Below, one piece after another: positions 17,276 through 28,055 of a stretch of 48,104 bases of DNA. The position numbers and the translations under genes are program-made. The first letter of the stretch is position 1, and every line of letters begins with the position of its first letter. The stretch is from Gammaproteobacteria bacterium (lineage in GTDB: Bacteria > Pseudomonadota > Gammaproteobacteria > Steroidobacterales > Steroidobacteraceae), in contig JAJFKF010000134.1 of assembly GCA_021773365.1 (NCBI GenBank), positions 1 through 48,104 of the forward strand, in the 5' to 3' direction. The notes below the pieces were generated by a model that saw only the letters and a list, made by a program, of their open reading frames with translations, had not been told where the DNA came from and ran no database searches.

Positions 17276-20269
17276 TCACTGCAGTTCGATGCGCTCCCAG
17301 CCGCCGCCGGTCCGGCGCAGTTCGTAGGCCGGCCAGTAATGTTTGTCCAGCTTCAGGGTGATGATTTCGACGGCATTGTTCCAGGTCACCGTTTTCAGCC
17401 GCACCGCAGCGTGATCGGGCTTGCCGGCCACCGCAGCCACGAAGGCGTCAAGGTCCGGTGTGGCACGGCCGTCGACCTCGGTAATTCGCCGGCCTGCATA
17501 GAGCTGGTAGCGCGTGGCGGGCGAACCGTAATAGAAGTAGGCAACGAATACGCCCTCCGGCGGGATACCCCGCTGCGCAGGCAACGCGCGGTGCGGGGTT
17601 TGCAGGGTGGCGCCGGCCCAGATCAGCACCCGGTCTATCCCCTTGCCGAACAAAGGCACGGTTGACACCACCTGCTGCAGTGCCTTGCCATTGCGCCACA
17701 CAGTCAGCGTAACCGCACTCTTCTGTACCGCGTGTTCCACCTCGCGAAAGCGGTTGGTTGGCTGGCCGTCCACCGCCAGCAGAAGATCTCCGGTCTGCAG
17801 TATCCCTGCAGCGGGAGAACCGGCCACCAGCCGCCCCACGGCCAGCACCTGACGTCGATCTGGATTCTGCGCCTCAAGACGCTCGATCCATTCCTCGGAC
17901 AAACCCACCTTGCGCGCACTGGAAATCGGCAGTTCCTGGAACTCCGCTTCCAGGGAATGCAGTGCACGACCACTGGCAGCCAGTGAGATCACTTCCTCGA
18001 CCAGATCCACACCCACGCCAAGATTGGTCTGATCGATGTCGCGTCCCTCCTGGAAGGCAAAGCTTGACCACAACGCCACTACCTTGCCCGCCTTGTTGAC
18101 CAGTACACCATCGTAATCGGTGGGCGGATTGACCAGGCTGACGGTCTCGAGATTGCTGTCGCGGAACTGCAGCGTACGCGAGAGCGGGAAACCTACCGCA
18201 TCGACAGAGGCAACCTCAGTGGCCTGGGACGCGATCTTCTGATCGGCACGCAGACCAATTGCCCACACCTTGTCGCCAGGCTTCAGCGGCGTGGCTTCCA
18301 GCCTGGCGCCTTGCACGGGCGTCTTGCCCACCAGTCGCGGGTCATAGGACACCACAGCCAGATTGTGCAGCGGATGGATATAGATCACCTTGCCGGGAAT
18401 CTCGATGGCGCCGGAGAACGTCAGACGTACATCGCCAATGGCCACCGGCACGGTATTGCGGTCGGTTACAACCAGGCCCCGTTCGGCATCGACGATGACG
18501 CCAGTGCCGTGATAGTTGCGATCCGTTACGCCGGAAACCGAGTACGGCATGTCGAAGTTCACCAGCACCAGCGAGGGGGCGATGCGGTCCATACGCGCAT
18601 CGCCGGTCTTCACGAAGCTGGTGGTTGCCGGCTCCGATGGCTTGTGCGGCGGACCCGGCGGCAGATCCACGCAGGGCCACCACCCGGCGACATCGTCGCG
18701 ATGGCATTTGCGCGCCGGAAACCAGCTGCGATCCATGGTCGCCACGCGCCACTGCCGACCGCGCGGATCATCGAGCGTGAAGTAGCGCGCGGTGACGCGT
18801 TCTCCATCCGCAAGCCCTGTCAGCAGCGTTGCGAACTCCTCCAGCGTGCGTACCGGCTTGCCGTCCAGGCCGACGATCACCGCGCCGCGGGGAATGCCGG
18901 CGGCGCCGAGCACATAGCCGGGATTGGCAACATATATGCCCTGGATGGGCACATTGAAATGGCGCGCCTGCTGGTATGACAGCTCATGCACCACCGCCTC
19001 GCCAAATTCTATGAACTCGTCCGGTGTGATGGCGTGCAGGTCCTGCACGGCCAGGCTTACGCGCACTACCTCGCCACCGCGCTGCGCCTCCACCTCGATG
19101 TTGCCGCCGACATTGTCATCCAGCAACTCGTTGAGCGGATCAAATTCGGCGATCAGTTTTCCGCCGGCCCGCACCAGGACATCACCGGGCTCCAGCACAC
19201 CGGCAGTCAGGGAACCAGGCTGCACTTCCGTAACCACCAGCATGCCGGTGAGCCGCGGGAACGCGGCCCGCACCTGCGCCTCGGTGTCCGGCTGCAAACC
19301 CAAGCGTCTCACTTCGTCATAAGGGGTGTACTGGAATACCGTCTGCAGCGTGCCACGCTGTACCGGACGACCCTGCTGTAGCAACTGCAATGCCCGCTGC
19401 ACGCGGCGCAAGGGCAGGTAGAAACTTGAGGCCGCGCCGCTGCTGCCACCGGCGTTCAGCGCCACGGCCCGGCCCTGGATGTCGATCACCGGCGAGCCGG
19501 AGGACCCGCCCGAGGTGCTGGAGGCGGCCTGCAGGTAAAAAGTATTGAAGTCGTTGTAGCGCCCGATCCCGTAACCCGGTGCATCGCGATCTATACGCGC
19601 CAGCGTGCCGGCCAGGATGGACAGCTGCTCACCGGCATCGTTGCCGATAACGCGAATCTCGCGCCCCACCTGCGCGCCCTCCGGATGCAGTTCGATCTGC
19701 ACCGGTTTGATGAAACGGAGTTTGTCCGGCTCGTAGCGGTAGAAGCCGAAGTCATGTACCGGGTCGCGATACACCGGATACAGCGGCACTTCCTCGCGAT
19801 TGAGAAAGGTGCCCTGGGCGGTGACCGGACCGGGCATCACCACGTGGCGATTGGTCAGGATCAGTCCGCGTTCGGCGTCGACCACGAATCCTGTGGCCTG
19901 CGCGGAAGTGTTCCATTCGGTATCGAAGGCGCGCACACCATCCACCTGAATGGACACCACGCCGGTGGCAATGCGCTCGAGCGTGCTCGACCATACCGGG
20001 CTGGCCTCCGCCTCAATGGGCTGTACCGGCCCCATGCCGGTGGTGGCCTGCTGCGCCTGACCGGGCATGCGCGGCTCGCCGCGCGACTCCTCGACCTCGG
20101 GCGGTACCGGCGGAGCAGCGTCGTCGCCCTTCACCTGCTGTTGCGACTGATCCGTCTGCGCCGCCTTGTCCTTCTGCCCGGGTTTGTCGGGCGGATCCTG
20201 CGCCAGGAGGGCCACCGAGGCGAATACTCCAAGGATCGACATAACTGCCGCGATCTGTCGCCGTTTCAT
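17276..20269 (-). CDS. Nma111/DEGP7-like tandem trypsin-PDZ protease
   Basis: This exported protein of 997 residues has a signal peptide (about 1-23) and a Pro/Gln-rich linker, then a first trypsin domain with an intact triad: H142 (TNRHVV), D173 (PVHDFGF) and S257 (GGSSGSP). Two PDZ-like regions follow (about 310-410 and 425-500). A second trypsin-like domain (about 560-745) has lost the triad: N605 replaces His, N636 replaces Asp, and the serine motif is TDYDGV. More PDZ-like sequence follows (about 770-950). This layout and the YRDPVHDFGF string recall eukaryotic Nma111 and plant DEGP7, not the 450-residue DegP type. It probably acts in periplasmic protein quality control. The ATG at 20269 is chosen for the signal peptide. 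Confidence 0.88.
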   Translation of the reverse strand: MKRRQIAAVMSILGVFASVALLAQDPPDKPGQKDKAAQTDQSQQQVKGDDAAPPVPPEVEESRGEPRMPGQAQQATTGMGPVQPIEAEASPVWSSTLERIATGVVSIQVDGVRAFDTEWNTSAQATGFVVDAERGLILTNRHVVMPGPVTAQGTFLNREEVPLYPVYRDPVHDFGFYRYEPDKLRFIKPVQIELHPEGAQVGREIRVIGNDAGEQLSILAGTLARIDRDAPGYGIGRYNDFNTFYLQAASSTSGGSSGSPVIDIQGRAVALNAGGSSGAASSFYLPLRRVQRALQLLQQGRPVQRGTLQTVFQYTPYDEVRRLGLQPDTEAQVRAAFPRLTGMLVVTEVQPGSLTAGVLEPGDVLVRAGGKLIAEFDPLNELLDDNVGGNIEVEAQRGGEVVRVSLAVQDLHAITPDEFIEFGEAVVHELSYQQARHFNVPIQGIYVANPGYVLGAAGIPRGAVIVGLDGKPVRTLEEFATLLTGLADGERVTARYFTLDDPRGRQWRVATMDRSWFPARKCHRDDVAGWWPCVDLPPGPPHKPSEPATTSFVKTGDARMDRIAPSLVLVNFDMPYSVSGVTDRNYHGTGVIVDAERGLVVTDRNTVPVAIGDVRLTFSGAIEIPGKVIYIHPLHNLAVVSYDPRLVGKTPVQGARLEATPLKPGDKVWAIGLRADQKIASQATEVASVDAVGFPLSRTLQFRDSNLETVSLVNPPTDYDGVLVNKAGKVVALWSSFAFQEGRDIDQTNLGVGVDLVEEVISLAASGRALHSLEAEFQELPISSARKVGLSEEWIERLEAQNPDRRQVLAVGRLVAGSPAAGILQTGDLLLAVDGQPTNRFREVEHAVQKSAVTLTVWRNGKALQQVVSTVPLFGKGIDRVLIWAGATLQTPHRALPAQRGIPPEGVFVAYFYYGSPATRYQLYAGRRITEVDGRATPDLDAFVAAVAGKPDHAAVRLKTVTWNNAVEIITLKLDKHYWPAYELRRTGGGWERIELQ

Positions 20270-20306
20270 GAAGCCTGACTCCCGTGCGGTCGCTGTGGTC
20301 GTTGTT

Positions 20307-21245
20307 CTACAAGGCGGGCGGTTGTCCGAAATGCACCGCGTACTGCTGCCAGAAATCGTCGAGCGTGAAACTGTGCGCCTGCGTGCCGGCGCTGGCGATC
20401 TTGATGGCGCCCAGCAGCGAAGCGATACGGCCGGTGGTTTCCCAGTCCAGGCCACGTGCCAGACCAAACAGCAGGCCCGCGCGATAGGCATCGCCGCAGC
20501 CAGTGGGGTCGACAGTTTCGCTGGCCTGCGCGCAGGGAATTTCAATGCAACCCCCGGCGGTGTAGATGAGCGAGCCCTGCGCGCCGCGCGTAACGACAAG
20601 GGCCTTCACGCGCTGGGCAATCTGCTCGGGTGTTGCGCCGGTGCGCTGGCACAGCATCTGCGCCTCGTAGTCGTTGACGGCCACCCATGCAGCCTGGTCG
20701 ATGAAACGGTTCAGATCATCGCCATCGAACATGGGCAGACCCTGGCCGGGATCGAACATGAACGGAATACCGGCGGCGGTGAACTGCTCGGCGTGCTGCA
20801 CCATGCCGTCACGCCCATCCGGAGACACCAGGCCAAGACGAACGCCCGCATCCACAGGCACCGTGTTCAGATGCGAGTGATTCATGGCGCCGGGATGAAA
20901 GGCGGTGATCTGGTTGTCGTCCATGTCGGTGGTGATATAGGCCTGAGCGGTGAACTCCGTTGCCACCGTGCGCAGGTAACGCAGGCTCAGGCCGAGTTCC
21001 TTCATGCGTGCTTCATAGGGCCCGAAGTCATGACCGACAGTGGCCATGGCATGCGCCTCGGCGCCGAGGAGCTTGAGATTGTATGCAATGTTTCCGGCGC
21101 AGCCGCCGAAATTGCGCCTCATGGTGGGCACCAGGAAGGACACGTTCAGCATGTGTATGCGGTCGGGCAGTATGTGTTCCTTGAATCGCCCAGGAAACAC
21201 CATCACCGAATCGTATGCCATCGAACCGCAAACCAGAATGCTCAT
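20307..21245 (-). CDS. PfkB-family sugar/nucleoside kinase (adenosine-kinase-like)
   Basis: This 312-residue ribokinase-fold kinase has the N-terminal GG-type signature FGGCAGNIAYNL and the C-terminal anion-hole motif DPTGCGDAYRAG, where the second Asp is the catalytic base. Overall sequence resembles bacterial adenosine-kinase-like members, but other nucleosides or sugars are possible. It lies 29 bases after dgkA on the same strand, at the end of a long minus-strand gene run. Confidence 0.85.
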   Translation of the reverse strand: MSILVCGSMAYDSVMVFPGRFKEHILPDRIHMLNVSFLVPTMRRNFGGCAGNIAYNLKLLGAEAHAMATVGHDFGPYEARMKELGLSLRYLRTVATEFTAQAYITTDMDDNQITAFHPGAMNHSHLNTVPVDAGVRLGLVSPDGRDGMVQHAEQFTAAGIPFMFDPGQGLPMFDGDDLNRFIDQAAWVAVNDYEAQMLCQRTGATPEQIAQRVKALVVTRGAQGSLIYTAGGCIEIPCAQASETVDPTGCGDAYRAGLLFGLARGLDWETTGRIASLLGAIKIASAGTQAHSFTLDDFWQQYAVHFGQPPAL

Positions 21246-21274
21246 ATCAGGCCATCCATATCAATACACCAGAA

Positions 21275-21643
21275 TCAATCAATCAAGACACAAAGCCAAA
21301 CCACGCCGAGCAGCACGAAAGTTGCCATCACCGCCGCGGAGCCGATGTCCTTGGCCAGCCCGGACAACTCGTGGCGCTCCAGACCAATGCGGTCGATCGC
21401 CGTCTCCACCGCACTGTTGAGCAATTCGACGATCAACACCAGGATCATCGGGGACACCAGCAATGCCCGCTCCACGCCCGAATTACCAAGCCACAAACCC
21501 AGCGGGATGATGATCGCCGCCAGCGCCGCTTCCTGACGGAAAGCAGCCTCCTCGCGCCAGGCGCCAGTAAACCCGCGCCAGCTGTTATCGAAAGTCAGGA
21601 TCAACCGCCTCAGACCGGTGGGCTTGTTGCGCGGGTTGTTCAC
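21275..21643 (-). CDS. dgkA: Diacylglycerol kinase
   Basis: This 122-residue integral membrane enzyme phosphorylates diacylglycerol to phosphatidic acid, recycling lipid released by periplasmic glucan or lipopolysaccharide modification. The signature [12 protein letters not shown] and the early EEAAFRQE motif are present, with three transmembrane helices. The length equals that of the E. coli protein. The start is the GTG at 21643, which overlaps the gcvP stop in a GTGA arrangement; longer in-frame starts would lie within gcvP. It is therefore translationally coupled to gcvP, an unusual operon partner. Confidence 0.92.
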   Translation of the reverse strand: MNNPRNKPTGLRRLILTFDNSWRGFTGAWREEAAFRQEAALAAIIIPLGLWLGNSGVERALLVSPMILVLIVELLNSAVETAIDRIGLERHELSGLAKDIGSAAVMATFVLLGVVWLCVLID

Positions 21644-24534
21644 CGCGCCGCGACTTCCGTGGCAGTCTGATTGCCGGTCTCTTCGTAGGCCTCCAGCGGC
21701 GGGCAGGAACACATGATGTTGCGATCGCCGTAGACATTGTCAACGCGACCCACGGGCGGCCACACCTTGGTGTGCCTGAGTTCAGCTATGGGAAAGGCGG
21801 CCTGCTCGCGACTGTAGCTGTGGCCCCAGTCCGCGGCAGCGAGGCCGGCAGCGGTATGCGGTGCATTGCGCAGGGGATTGTCGATCGGGTCTGCACGGCC
21901 CTGCTCCACTGCGCGAATCTCCTCGCGGATGGCTATCATGGCGGCAATGAAGCGGTCGAGTTCGGCCTTCGGTTCTGATTCGGTGGGCTCGACCATGAGC
22001 GTGCCCGCAACTGGAAAGCTCAGCGTCGGGGCGTGGAAGCCGTAGTCGACCAGTCGCTTCGCCACATCCTCGGCACTGATGCCGCTGGCGTCCTTGATGG
22101 CGCGCAGGTCCAGGATGCATTCGTGCGCAACGTAGTCGTTGCGGCCGGTGTAGAGCACCGGGAAATGGGCATCGAGTTTTCTGGCGATGTAATTCGCATT
22201 GAGCAATGCAACCTTGGTCGCCCGGGTGAGGCCCGAGCCGCCCATCATGGTGATGTACATCCACGAAATGGGCAGGATGCCGGCCGAACCATAGCTGGCC
22301 GCACTGACCATACCCACCGGATGGGAATGATCGACCGCATCGCCCAGCTTGCCCGGCAGGAATGGCGCCAGGTGCGACTTCACTGCCACCGGCCCCACGC
22401 CCGGACCACCGCCGCCATGCGGAATACAGAAGGTCTTGTGCAGGTTCAGGTGCGAGACATCGCTGCCGTACTGGCCAGGCCTGGCGACGCCGACCAGGGC
22501 ATTCATGTTGGCGCCGTCGGTATACACCTGCCCGCCGTGCTCGTGCACGATGTTGCAGATGTCGACGATCCCTTCCTCAAACACGCCGTGGGTGGACGGA
22601 TAGGTCACCATCAGCGCGGCAAGGTCATTGCTGTGCTGTTCGGCCTTGAGCCTGAGGTCCTCGATGTCGACATTTCCATTGCTGTCGCACTTGACCACAA
22701 CCACGCGCATGCCACACAGCTGCGCGGAAGCCGGATTGGTGCCATGCGCACTTGCCGGAATCAGACAGACATTGCGATGGCCTTCGCCGCGCGCCCGATG
22801 ATAGGCGCGGATGGCCAGCAGTCCGGAGAATTCGCCCTGGGCGCCGGAATTCGGCTGCAGGCTCACTGCGTCGTAGCCGGTGCACTCCACCAGCATCGCC
22901 TCCAGCTGGGCTATCAATTCCCGGTAGCCGACCGTCTGATCATCAGGCGCAAAGGGATGAATATCGGCAAACTCCGGCCAGGTCACCGGAATCATCTCGG
23001 CGGTGGCGTTGAGCTTCATCGTGCAGGAGCCAAGCGGAATCATGGAGCGATCGAGCGCCAGGTCCTGGTCGGCCAGACGGCGCAGGTAGCGCAGCATCTC
23101 GGTTTCGGAGTGGTGGGTGTTGAACACCGGATGGGTGAGATAAGGGCTCGAGCGCCGCAGCGCCGCAGGAATGGCCTCGGTCACCACCTTGTCCAGCGCC
23201 TGCACATCGCCACGCGCGCCAAACAACGCCCATAACGACTGCACATCGGCACGGGTGGTGGTTTCATCCAGTGAAATGCCCACGGTCTGAGCGTCTATCC
23301 GCCGCAGGTTGATCTGGCCGTCACGCGCCGCGGCGTGCACTGCATTGGCGTCAACCCCGGCAATCGTCAGCGTGTCAAAGAAACTACCAGTGACCTTCAG
23401 CCCCGCAGCCTTGAGGCCGGCGGCCAGAATGCCGGTGAGACGATGTACGCGCTGCGCGATTCGCCTGATGCCATCGGGACCGTGGTACACCGCGTACATG
23501 CCCGCCATCACTGCCAGCAATACCTGCGCGGTGCAGATGTTGGACGTGGCCTTCTCGCGGCGAATGTGTTGCTCGCGCGTCTGCAATGTCAGGCGGTACG
23601 CAGGCCGGCCATGCGCATCGACCGAAACGCCGACCAGACGGCCGGGCATCGAGCGTTTGTACGCATCCTTGCAGGCCAGATAGGCGGCGTGCGGGCCGCC
23701 GAAACCAAAGGGCACGCCAAACCGCTGACTGTTACCCACGACCATGGCCGCGCCCCACTCGCCGGGGGGCTTGAGCAAGGCGAGCGACAGAAGATCCGCA
23801 GCCACGGCAACCAGCGCGCCACGCGCATTGGCCGCATCAACTATGGCGGCGTAGTCGCGTACTTCGCCGGTGCTGGCCGGATACTGCAGCAGCACACCGA
23901 AGGCGTCAGCCGTTCTGGCAGCGGCGTCATCACCGACCTGCAGCTCGATACCCAGGGCCTCGGCGCGCGTACGCACAACGGCGATTGTCTGTGGATGACA
24001 ATCCTGTGAGACAAAGAACAGATCGGACTTGCTCTTGCAGGAACGCTTGATCAGCGTCATGGCCTCCGCCGCGGCGGTACCTTCATCGAGCAGCGAGGCA
24101 TTGCCGATCTGCATGCCCGTCAGGTCGCAGATCATGGTCTGGAAATTGATCAGCGCCTCCATGCGGCCCTGGGAAATCTCGGCCTGATACGGGGTATAGG
24201 CGGTGTACCAGGCGGGGTTCTCCAGGATGTTGCGCAGGATGACTTTGGGAACACGGGTGCCGTGGTAACCCTGGCCGATGAAAGTGCGGAACACCTTGTT
24301 CTTTGCGGCCAGGGCGCGGATCTTCGCCAGGGCCTCTTCTTCGCCAACCGGCGCGGGCAGCGCCAGCGCCGCCTTCAGCCTGATGGAATCAGGGACGATG
24401 GCCTCGACAAGAGCATCGAGCGAGGTCTGGCCAATTGTTGCCAGCATCTCGTCCATCTCCGCCTCATTGGGGCCGATGTGGCGGGCGATGAACTCATCGT
24501 GGCCTTCCAGCTGCTGCAATGTCTCCATGGCCAT
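21640..24534 (-). CDS. gcvP: Glycine dehydrogenase (decarboxylating), P protein
   Basis: This 964-residue single-chain P protein of the glycine cleavage system decarboxylates glycine with PLP and passes the aminomethyl group to lipoyl-GcvH. It has the two homologous halves of the long form, the start motif FIARHIGP, and the PLP-lysine segment [16 protein letters not shown] in the C-terminal half. Its ATG shares one base with the gcvH stop. The order on the minus strand is gcvT, a palindromic repeat, gcvH, gcvP, dgkA and PfkB kinase. Confidence 0.96.
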   Translation of the reverse strand: MAMETLQQLEGHDEFIARHIGPNEAEMDEMLATIGQTSLDALVEAIVPDSIRLKAALALPAPVGEEEALAKIRALAAKNKVFRTFIGQGYHGTRVPKVILRNILENPAWYTAYTPYQAEISQGRMEALINFQTMICDLTGMQIGNASLLDEGTAAAEAMTLIKRSCKSKSDLFFVSQDCHPQTIAVVRTRAEALGIELQVGDDAAARTADAFGVLLQYPASTGEVRDYAAIVDAANARGALVAVAADLLSLALLKPPGEWGAAMVVGNSQRFGVPFGFGGPHAAYLACKDAYKRSMPGRLVGVSVDAHGRPAYRLTLQTREQHIRREKATSNICTAQVLLAVMAGMYAVYHGPDGIRRIAQRVHRLTGILAAGLKAAGLKVTGSFFDTLTIAGVDANAVHAAARDGQINLRRIDAQTVGISLDETTTRADVQSLWALFGARGDVQALDKVVTEAIPAALRRSSPYLTHPVFNTHHSETEMLRYLRRLADQDLALDRSMIPLGSCTMKLNATAEMIPVTWPEFADIHPFAPDDQTVGYRELIAQLEAMLVECTGYDAVSLQPNSGAQGEFSGLLAIRAYHRARGEGHRNVCLIPASAHGTNPASAQLCGMRVVVVKCDSNGNVDIEDLRLKAEQHSNDLAALMVTYPSTHGVFEEGIVDICNIVHEHGGQVYTDGANMNALVGVARPGQYGSDVSHLNLHKTFCIPHGGGGPGVGPVAVKSHLAPFLPGKLGDAVDHSHPVGMVSAASYGSAGILPISWMYITMMGGSGLTRATKVALLNANYIARKLDAHFPVLYTGRNDYVAHECILDLRAIKDASGISAEDVAKRLVDYGFHAPTLSFPVAGTLMVEPTESEPKAELDRFIAAMIAIREEIRAVEQGRADPIDNPLRNAPHTAAGLAAADWGHSYSREQAAFPIAELRHTKVWPPVGRVDNVYGDRNIMCSCPPLEAYEETGNQTATEVAAR

Positions 24535-24926
24535 CAGGCTTCGGTTTCAAGGAAGCGCTCATAGGCAGCCGCATCCATCAATCCGTCCAGGGCGCCGGCA
24601 CCACTGACTTTGAGCCGCATGATCCAGCCCTTGCCGTAAGGCTCTTCATTGATCGACTCCGGCGCATCGGCCAGGCCACCGTTGCCTTCGATCACCTCTC
24701 CGGGTACCGGGCTGTACACATCCGAGGCGGCCTTGACGGACTCCACCACCGCACAGGCCTCACCGGCCTGCAGCGCGCGGCCGGCTGCCGGCGTCTCGAC
24801 AAAGACCAGGTCTCCGAGCGCGCTCTGGGCGTGGTCGGAAATGCCCACTTCCACGGTGCCGTCGGCAAGGGTGCGCACCCACTCGTGGGACTTGGCAAAT
24901 TTGAGGTCTGCGGGGACGTTACTCAT
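24534..24926 (-). CDS. gcvH: Glycine cleavage system H protein
   Basis: This 130-residue lipoyl carrier shuttles the aminomethyl group between P and T proteins. The lipoylated lysine is K65 in [11 protein letters not shown]. The length is normal. The ATG has a GGAG ribosome binding site upstream. The gene is separated from gcvT by 116 bases holding a palindromic repeat. Confidence 0.96.
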   Translation of the reverse strand: MSNVPADLKFAKSHEWVRTLADGTVEVGISDHAQSALGDLVFVETPAAGRALQAGEACAVVESVKAASDVYSPVPGEVIEGNGGLADAPESINEEPYGKGWIMRLKVSGAGALDGLMDAAAYERFLETEA

Positions 24927-24951
24927 GAACAGTTACTCCAAACAGTACGAC

Positions 24952-25040
24952 ACGGCCAGCCGGGGGAAACTAACGGCAATTGATGGCCACTATTACTAAT
25001 AGCACCCTTGAACTGCGGGTAACTTCCCCCGGCCGGCCGT
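24952..25040. repeat. Palindromic element 3, degenerate, inside the gcv operon
   Basis: Arms 24952-24981 and 25011-25040 are inverted copies matching at about 24 of 30 positions, with a 29-base centre. The right half (from CACCCTTG at about 25002) aligns with the right arm of element 1 at roughly 22 of 28 positions. The DnaA-box position is degenerate (TGCGGGTAA at 25014-25022, two changes from TGTGGATAA). It lies between gcvT and gcvH, so it is in the operon mRNA. Confidence 0.8.
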
Positions 25041-25042
25041 CT

Positions 25043-26146
25043 CTACAAAGTGATGCATGACTTGCCGTTGCGAACAAACGGCGGTTTGACGACGCGGGCG
25101 CTCAGCAGCTTGCCGCGAATATCAACCTGGACTTTCTCGCCGGTGCCGGCAGGGACCCGCGCCAGACCGATGGAGCGCTCCAGCGTGGGAGAAAAGGTGC
25201 CGCTGGTGACTTCGCCCTCCCCCAGGCCTTCGACAACCACCTTCTGGTGGCCACGCAGCACGCCGCGCTCCTCCAGCACCAGACCCACGAACTTGTTCGG
25301 GCTGCCAGCGGCCTTGATCGCCTCCAGCGCAGGACGACCGACAAAAGCCCGGTCCGCGGGCTTCCAGGCCACTGTCCAGCCCAGGCCCGACTCCAGCGGG
25401 TGCTTCGATTCGTCCATGTCCGAGCCGTACAGGTTCATGCCGGCTTCCAGGCGCAGGGTATCGCGGGCGCCGAGGCCGCAGCTGGCAATACCGGCCTTGA
25501 TCAGGTTGTTCCACAAGGTTGCCGCGCTGGCGGCCGGAACCATGATTTCCCAGCCGTCCTCGCCGGTGTAGCCGGTGCGGGCCACAAACAGTTCCCCGTT
25601 CTCAGTCTGGATGGGCACGCCGTAGAAGATGTCCAGCGCCATTGCCGCATCGCGGCCTTCGGCCGGCAGCACGGTGACGGCCTTCTCCCGTGCCTGCGGA
25701 CCCTGTACAGCGATCATCGCCAGATCTGTGCGTTCGATGATTTCCAGGCCCTCAGCCGGAGCCTGCCGACGCATCCACGCCAGGTCCTTGTCGCGCGTAC
25801 CGGCGTTGACCACGGCTCGATACCAGGTGGAATTCATGTAATAGACGATAAGGTCGTCGATGACGCCACCGTCGTCCTGCAGCATGCAGCTGTACAGGGC
25901 CTTGCCCGGGGTGGTCAGGCGGCCGACGTCATTGGCCAGCAGGCGACGCAAAAAGTCGCCCGTCTGCGGGCCTTTCAGGTCCACTACGCACATGTGCGAG
26001 ACGTCGAACATGCCGGCATCGCGGCGCACAGCATGGTGCTCTTCGATCTGGGAGCCGTAGTTAACGGGCATATCCCAGCCGCCGAAGTCGACCATGCGCG
26101 CACCGAGCGCGACATGCGTTGCGTGTAAAGGGGTTTTCAGTGCCAT
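25043..26146 (-). CDS. gcvT: Aminomethyltransferase, glycine cleavage T protein
   Basis: This protein of about 367 residues releases ammonia from the aminomethyl-lipoyl intermediate and transfers the one-carbon unit to tetrahydrofolate. The family start [20 protein letters not shown] and the FDVSHM and [10 protein letters not shown] motifs are clear. The ATG at 26146 aligns with the usual family start; in-frame starts at 26161 and 26170 exist and no good ribosome binding site distinguishes them. Only about 75 bases separate it from the divergent DUF885 gene, too short for a tandem glycine riboswitch. Confidence 0.95.
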   Translation of the reverse strand: MALKTPLHATHVALGARMVDFGGWDMPVNYGSQIEEHHAVRRDAGMFDVSHMCVVDLKGPQTGDFLRRLLANDVGRLTTPGKALYSCMLQDDGGVIDDLIVYYMNSTWYRAVVNAGTRDKDLAWMRRQAPAEGLEIIERTDLAMIAVQGPQAREKAVTVLPAEGRDAAMALDIFYGVPIQTENGELFVARTGYTGEDGWEIMVPAASAATLWNNLIKAGIASCGLGARDTLRLEAGMNLYGSDMDESKHPLESGLGWTVAWKPADRAFVGRPALEAIKAAGSPNKFVGLVLEERGVLRGHQKVVVEGLGEGEVTSGTFSPTLERSIGLARVPAGTGEKVQVDIRGKLLSARVVKPPFVRNGKSCITL

Positions 26147-26222
26147 CGGAAGGGGCGGCATGATAGCCAAATCACGCCGGTGCCGCTATGTTTAGTCGAT
26201 CTGAACTGCCGGGTTTCCGCTC

Positions 26223-28010
26223 ATGATGACGGTCAAGCGCCTGCCTTTCCTGCTGTTATTGCTTGCCACCGGCGCCACCGCCACGCCACCGGCTCCACAG
26301 GGGCAAAGTCCGGCGGTCAATACGCTACACGCCCTTTTCACGCGGGCCTGGGAGCGCGACCTGCGCGAGAATCCGCTGGCGGCCACAGCAGCCGGCGACA
26401 AACGCTACAACGGCCTGTGGCCGGATCTGTCCGCGCAGGCACTGCAGGAAAGCCACCGGGCGAACCAGCAGGTGCTGGCCCAACTGGCGCGCATTCCGCG
26501 CCAGGCGCTGCCGCCGGCCGAACAGCTCAATTACGACCTGTTCGAGCGCGAATATCGCACCCGCATCGAGGCCTGGCCGTTCCGGCCGCACTATTACTCC
26601 ACCAGCCAGCGCGGTGGTGTACAGACACTCAACGAAACCACGGAGCTGCTGAATTTCGCAACCGTGCGCGACTACGAGGACTGGTTGAGCCGCCTGCGTG
26701 GGCTCGGCGCCCATGTCGACCAGCACATTGCGCTGCTGCGGGCGGCCATCCGCGAGAAGCGCACCCAGCCACGGGTGATCATGGAACGGCTCCTGGACCA
26801 GATCGACATGCAGATCGTCGAGGAGCCGCAGCGCAGCCCTTTCTACACGCCCTTTACAAGCTTCCCGGACTCCATTGCACCTGCCGGGCAGCAGCGGCTG
26901 AAGATTCAGGCTGCAGCCGCCATCGCCGAAGTGGTGGTACCAGCATATCGGCGCTTTCAACGCTTCTTCAGGGACGAGTACCTGCCGGCCTGCCGCGAGA
27001 CGGTGGGCATCTGGGATACACCCGAAGGAGCGGCGTACTACCAGAACCGCATCGAGTACTTCACCACCACCACGATGACGGCGGAACAGATCCACCGCAT
27101 CGGGCTGGATGAGGTGACGCGTATCCGCAGCGAGATGGGCGCCATCATCGAGCAGACCGGCTTCGCAGGCAGCTTTACGGAGTTCCTGCATTTCCTGCGC
27201 ACCGATCCGCAGTTCTACTTCGCCACCGGCGAAGAACTGCTGCAGGCCTACGCTGCCACGGCCAAGAAGATCGACCCTGAGCTGGTGAAGCTGTTCGGCA
27301 AGCTCCCGCGCACACCCTATGGCGTGCGCGCCGTGCCGGAGACCACCGCGCCGGACACCTACACCGCCTACTACATGCCGCCCGCACTGGATGGCAGTCG
27401 CGCCGGCTACTTCTACTGCAATCTGTACCGGCCCGAGGTGCGGCCGAAGTACGAAATCGAGGCGCTGACCTCGCACGAGGCGGTGCCCGGGCATCACCTG
27501 CAGATCGCGCTGGCGCAGGAACAGGGGGAGGTGCCGATGTTCCGCCGCACGGCCGGCTATACCGCGTATGTAGAGGGCTGGGGTCTGTATGCGGAAAGCC
27601 TGGGCGGTGAAATCGGTTTGTACGCCGATCCCTACTCGAAGTTTGGTCAGCTCACATATGAAATATGGCGGGCCATCCGCCTGGTGGTGGACACCGGCAT
27701 GCACACGAAGCACTGGACCCGCCAGCAGGCCATCGACTACATGGTGGCCAACTCGGGCAAGACCGAGGCGGACATCGTCAACGAGATTGACCGCTACATT
27801 TCATGGCCGGGACAGGCGCTGGCCTACAAGATCGGCGAGCTGAAGATCAAGGCCCTGCGCGCCGAGGCTGAACAGGCGCTGGGGGAGCGGTTCGATATCC
27901 GCGCCTTTCACGATACGGTGCTTGGTAGCGGGGCGGTGCCGCTGGATGTGCTGGAGCGGATCGTGCGTGGGTGGATTGACGCCGGGTTGTCGGAAACGAA
28001 TGTAGAGTGA
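26223..28010 (+). CDS. DUF885 exported metallopeptidase-like protein
   Basis: This 595-residue protein has a cleavable signal peptide (about 1-20, ATGATATP-like end). The DUF885 metal-binding signature is present: H418-E419-x4-H424/H425 in SHEAVPGHH, followed by YVEGWGLYAESLG with a likely third ligand Glu. These proteins are related to the M32/gluzincin-like peptidases and are probably periplasmic carboxypeptidases or oligopeptidases; the substrate is unknown. It is divergent from gcvT. A palindromic repeat follows at 28056-28174. Confidence 0.88.
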   Translation: MMTVKRLPFLLLLLATGATATPPAPQGQSPAVNTLHALFTRAWERDLRENPLAATAAGDKRYNGLWPDLSAQALQESHRANQQVLAQLARIPRQALPPAEQLNYDLFEREYRTRIEAWPFRPHYYSTSQRGGVQTLNETTELLNFATVRDYEDWLSRLRGLGAHVDQHIALLRAAIREKRTQPRVIMERLLDQIDMQIVEEPQRSPFYTPFTSFPDSIAPAGQQRLKIQAAAAIAEVVVPAYRRFQRFFRDEYLPACRETVGIWDTPEGAAYYQNRIEYFTTTTMTAEQIHRIGLDEVTRIRSEMGAIIEQTGFAGSFTEFLHFLRTDPQFYFATGEELLQAYAATAKKIDPELVKLFGKLPRTPYGVRAVPETTAPDTYTAYYMPPALDGSRAGYFYCNLYRPEVRPKYEIEALTSHEAVPGHHLQIALAQEQGEVPMFRRTAGYTAYVEGWGLYAESLGGEIGLYADPYSKFGQLTYEIWRAIRLVVDTGMHTKHWTRQQAIDYMVANSGKTEADIVNEIDRYISWPGQALAYKIGELKIKALRAEAEQALGERFDIRAFHDTVLGSGAVPLDVLERIVRGWIDAGLSETNVE

Positions 28011-28055
28011 CAAACTGCATGCGGCGCTATTCATGAACATTCAAGGCCTGTGCCG

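Noticed and set aside
26147-26222. Glycine riboswitch upstream of gcvT
   Set aside because: The gap to the divergent gene is only about 75 bases, too short for a tandem glycine aptamer, and no conserved core was seen.
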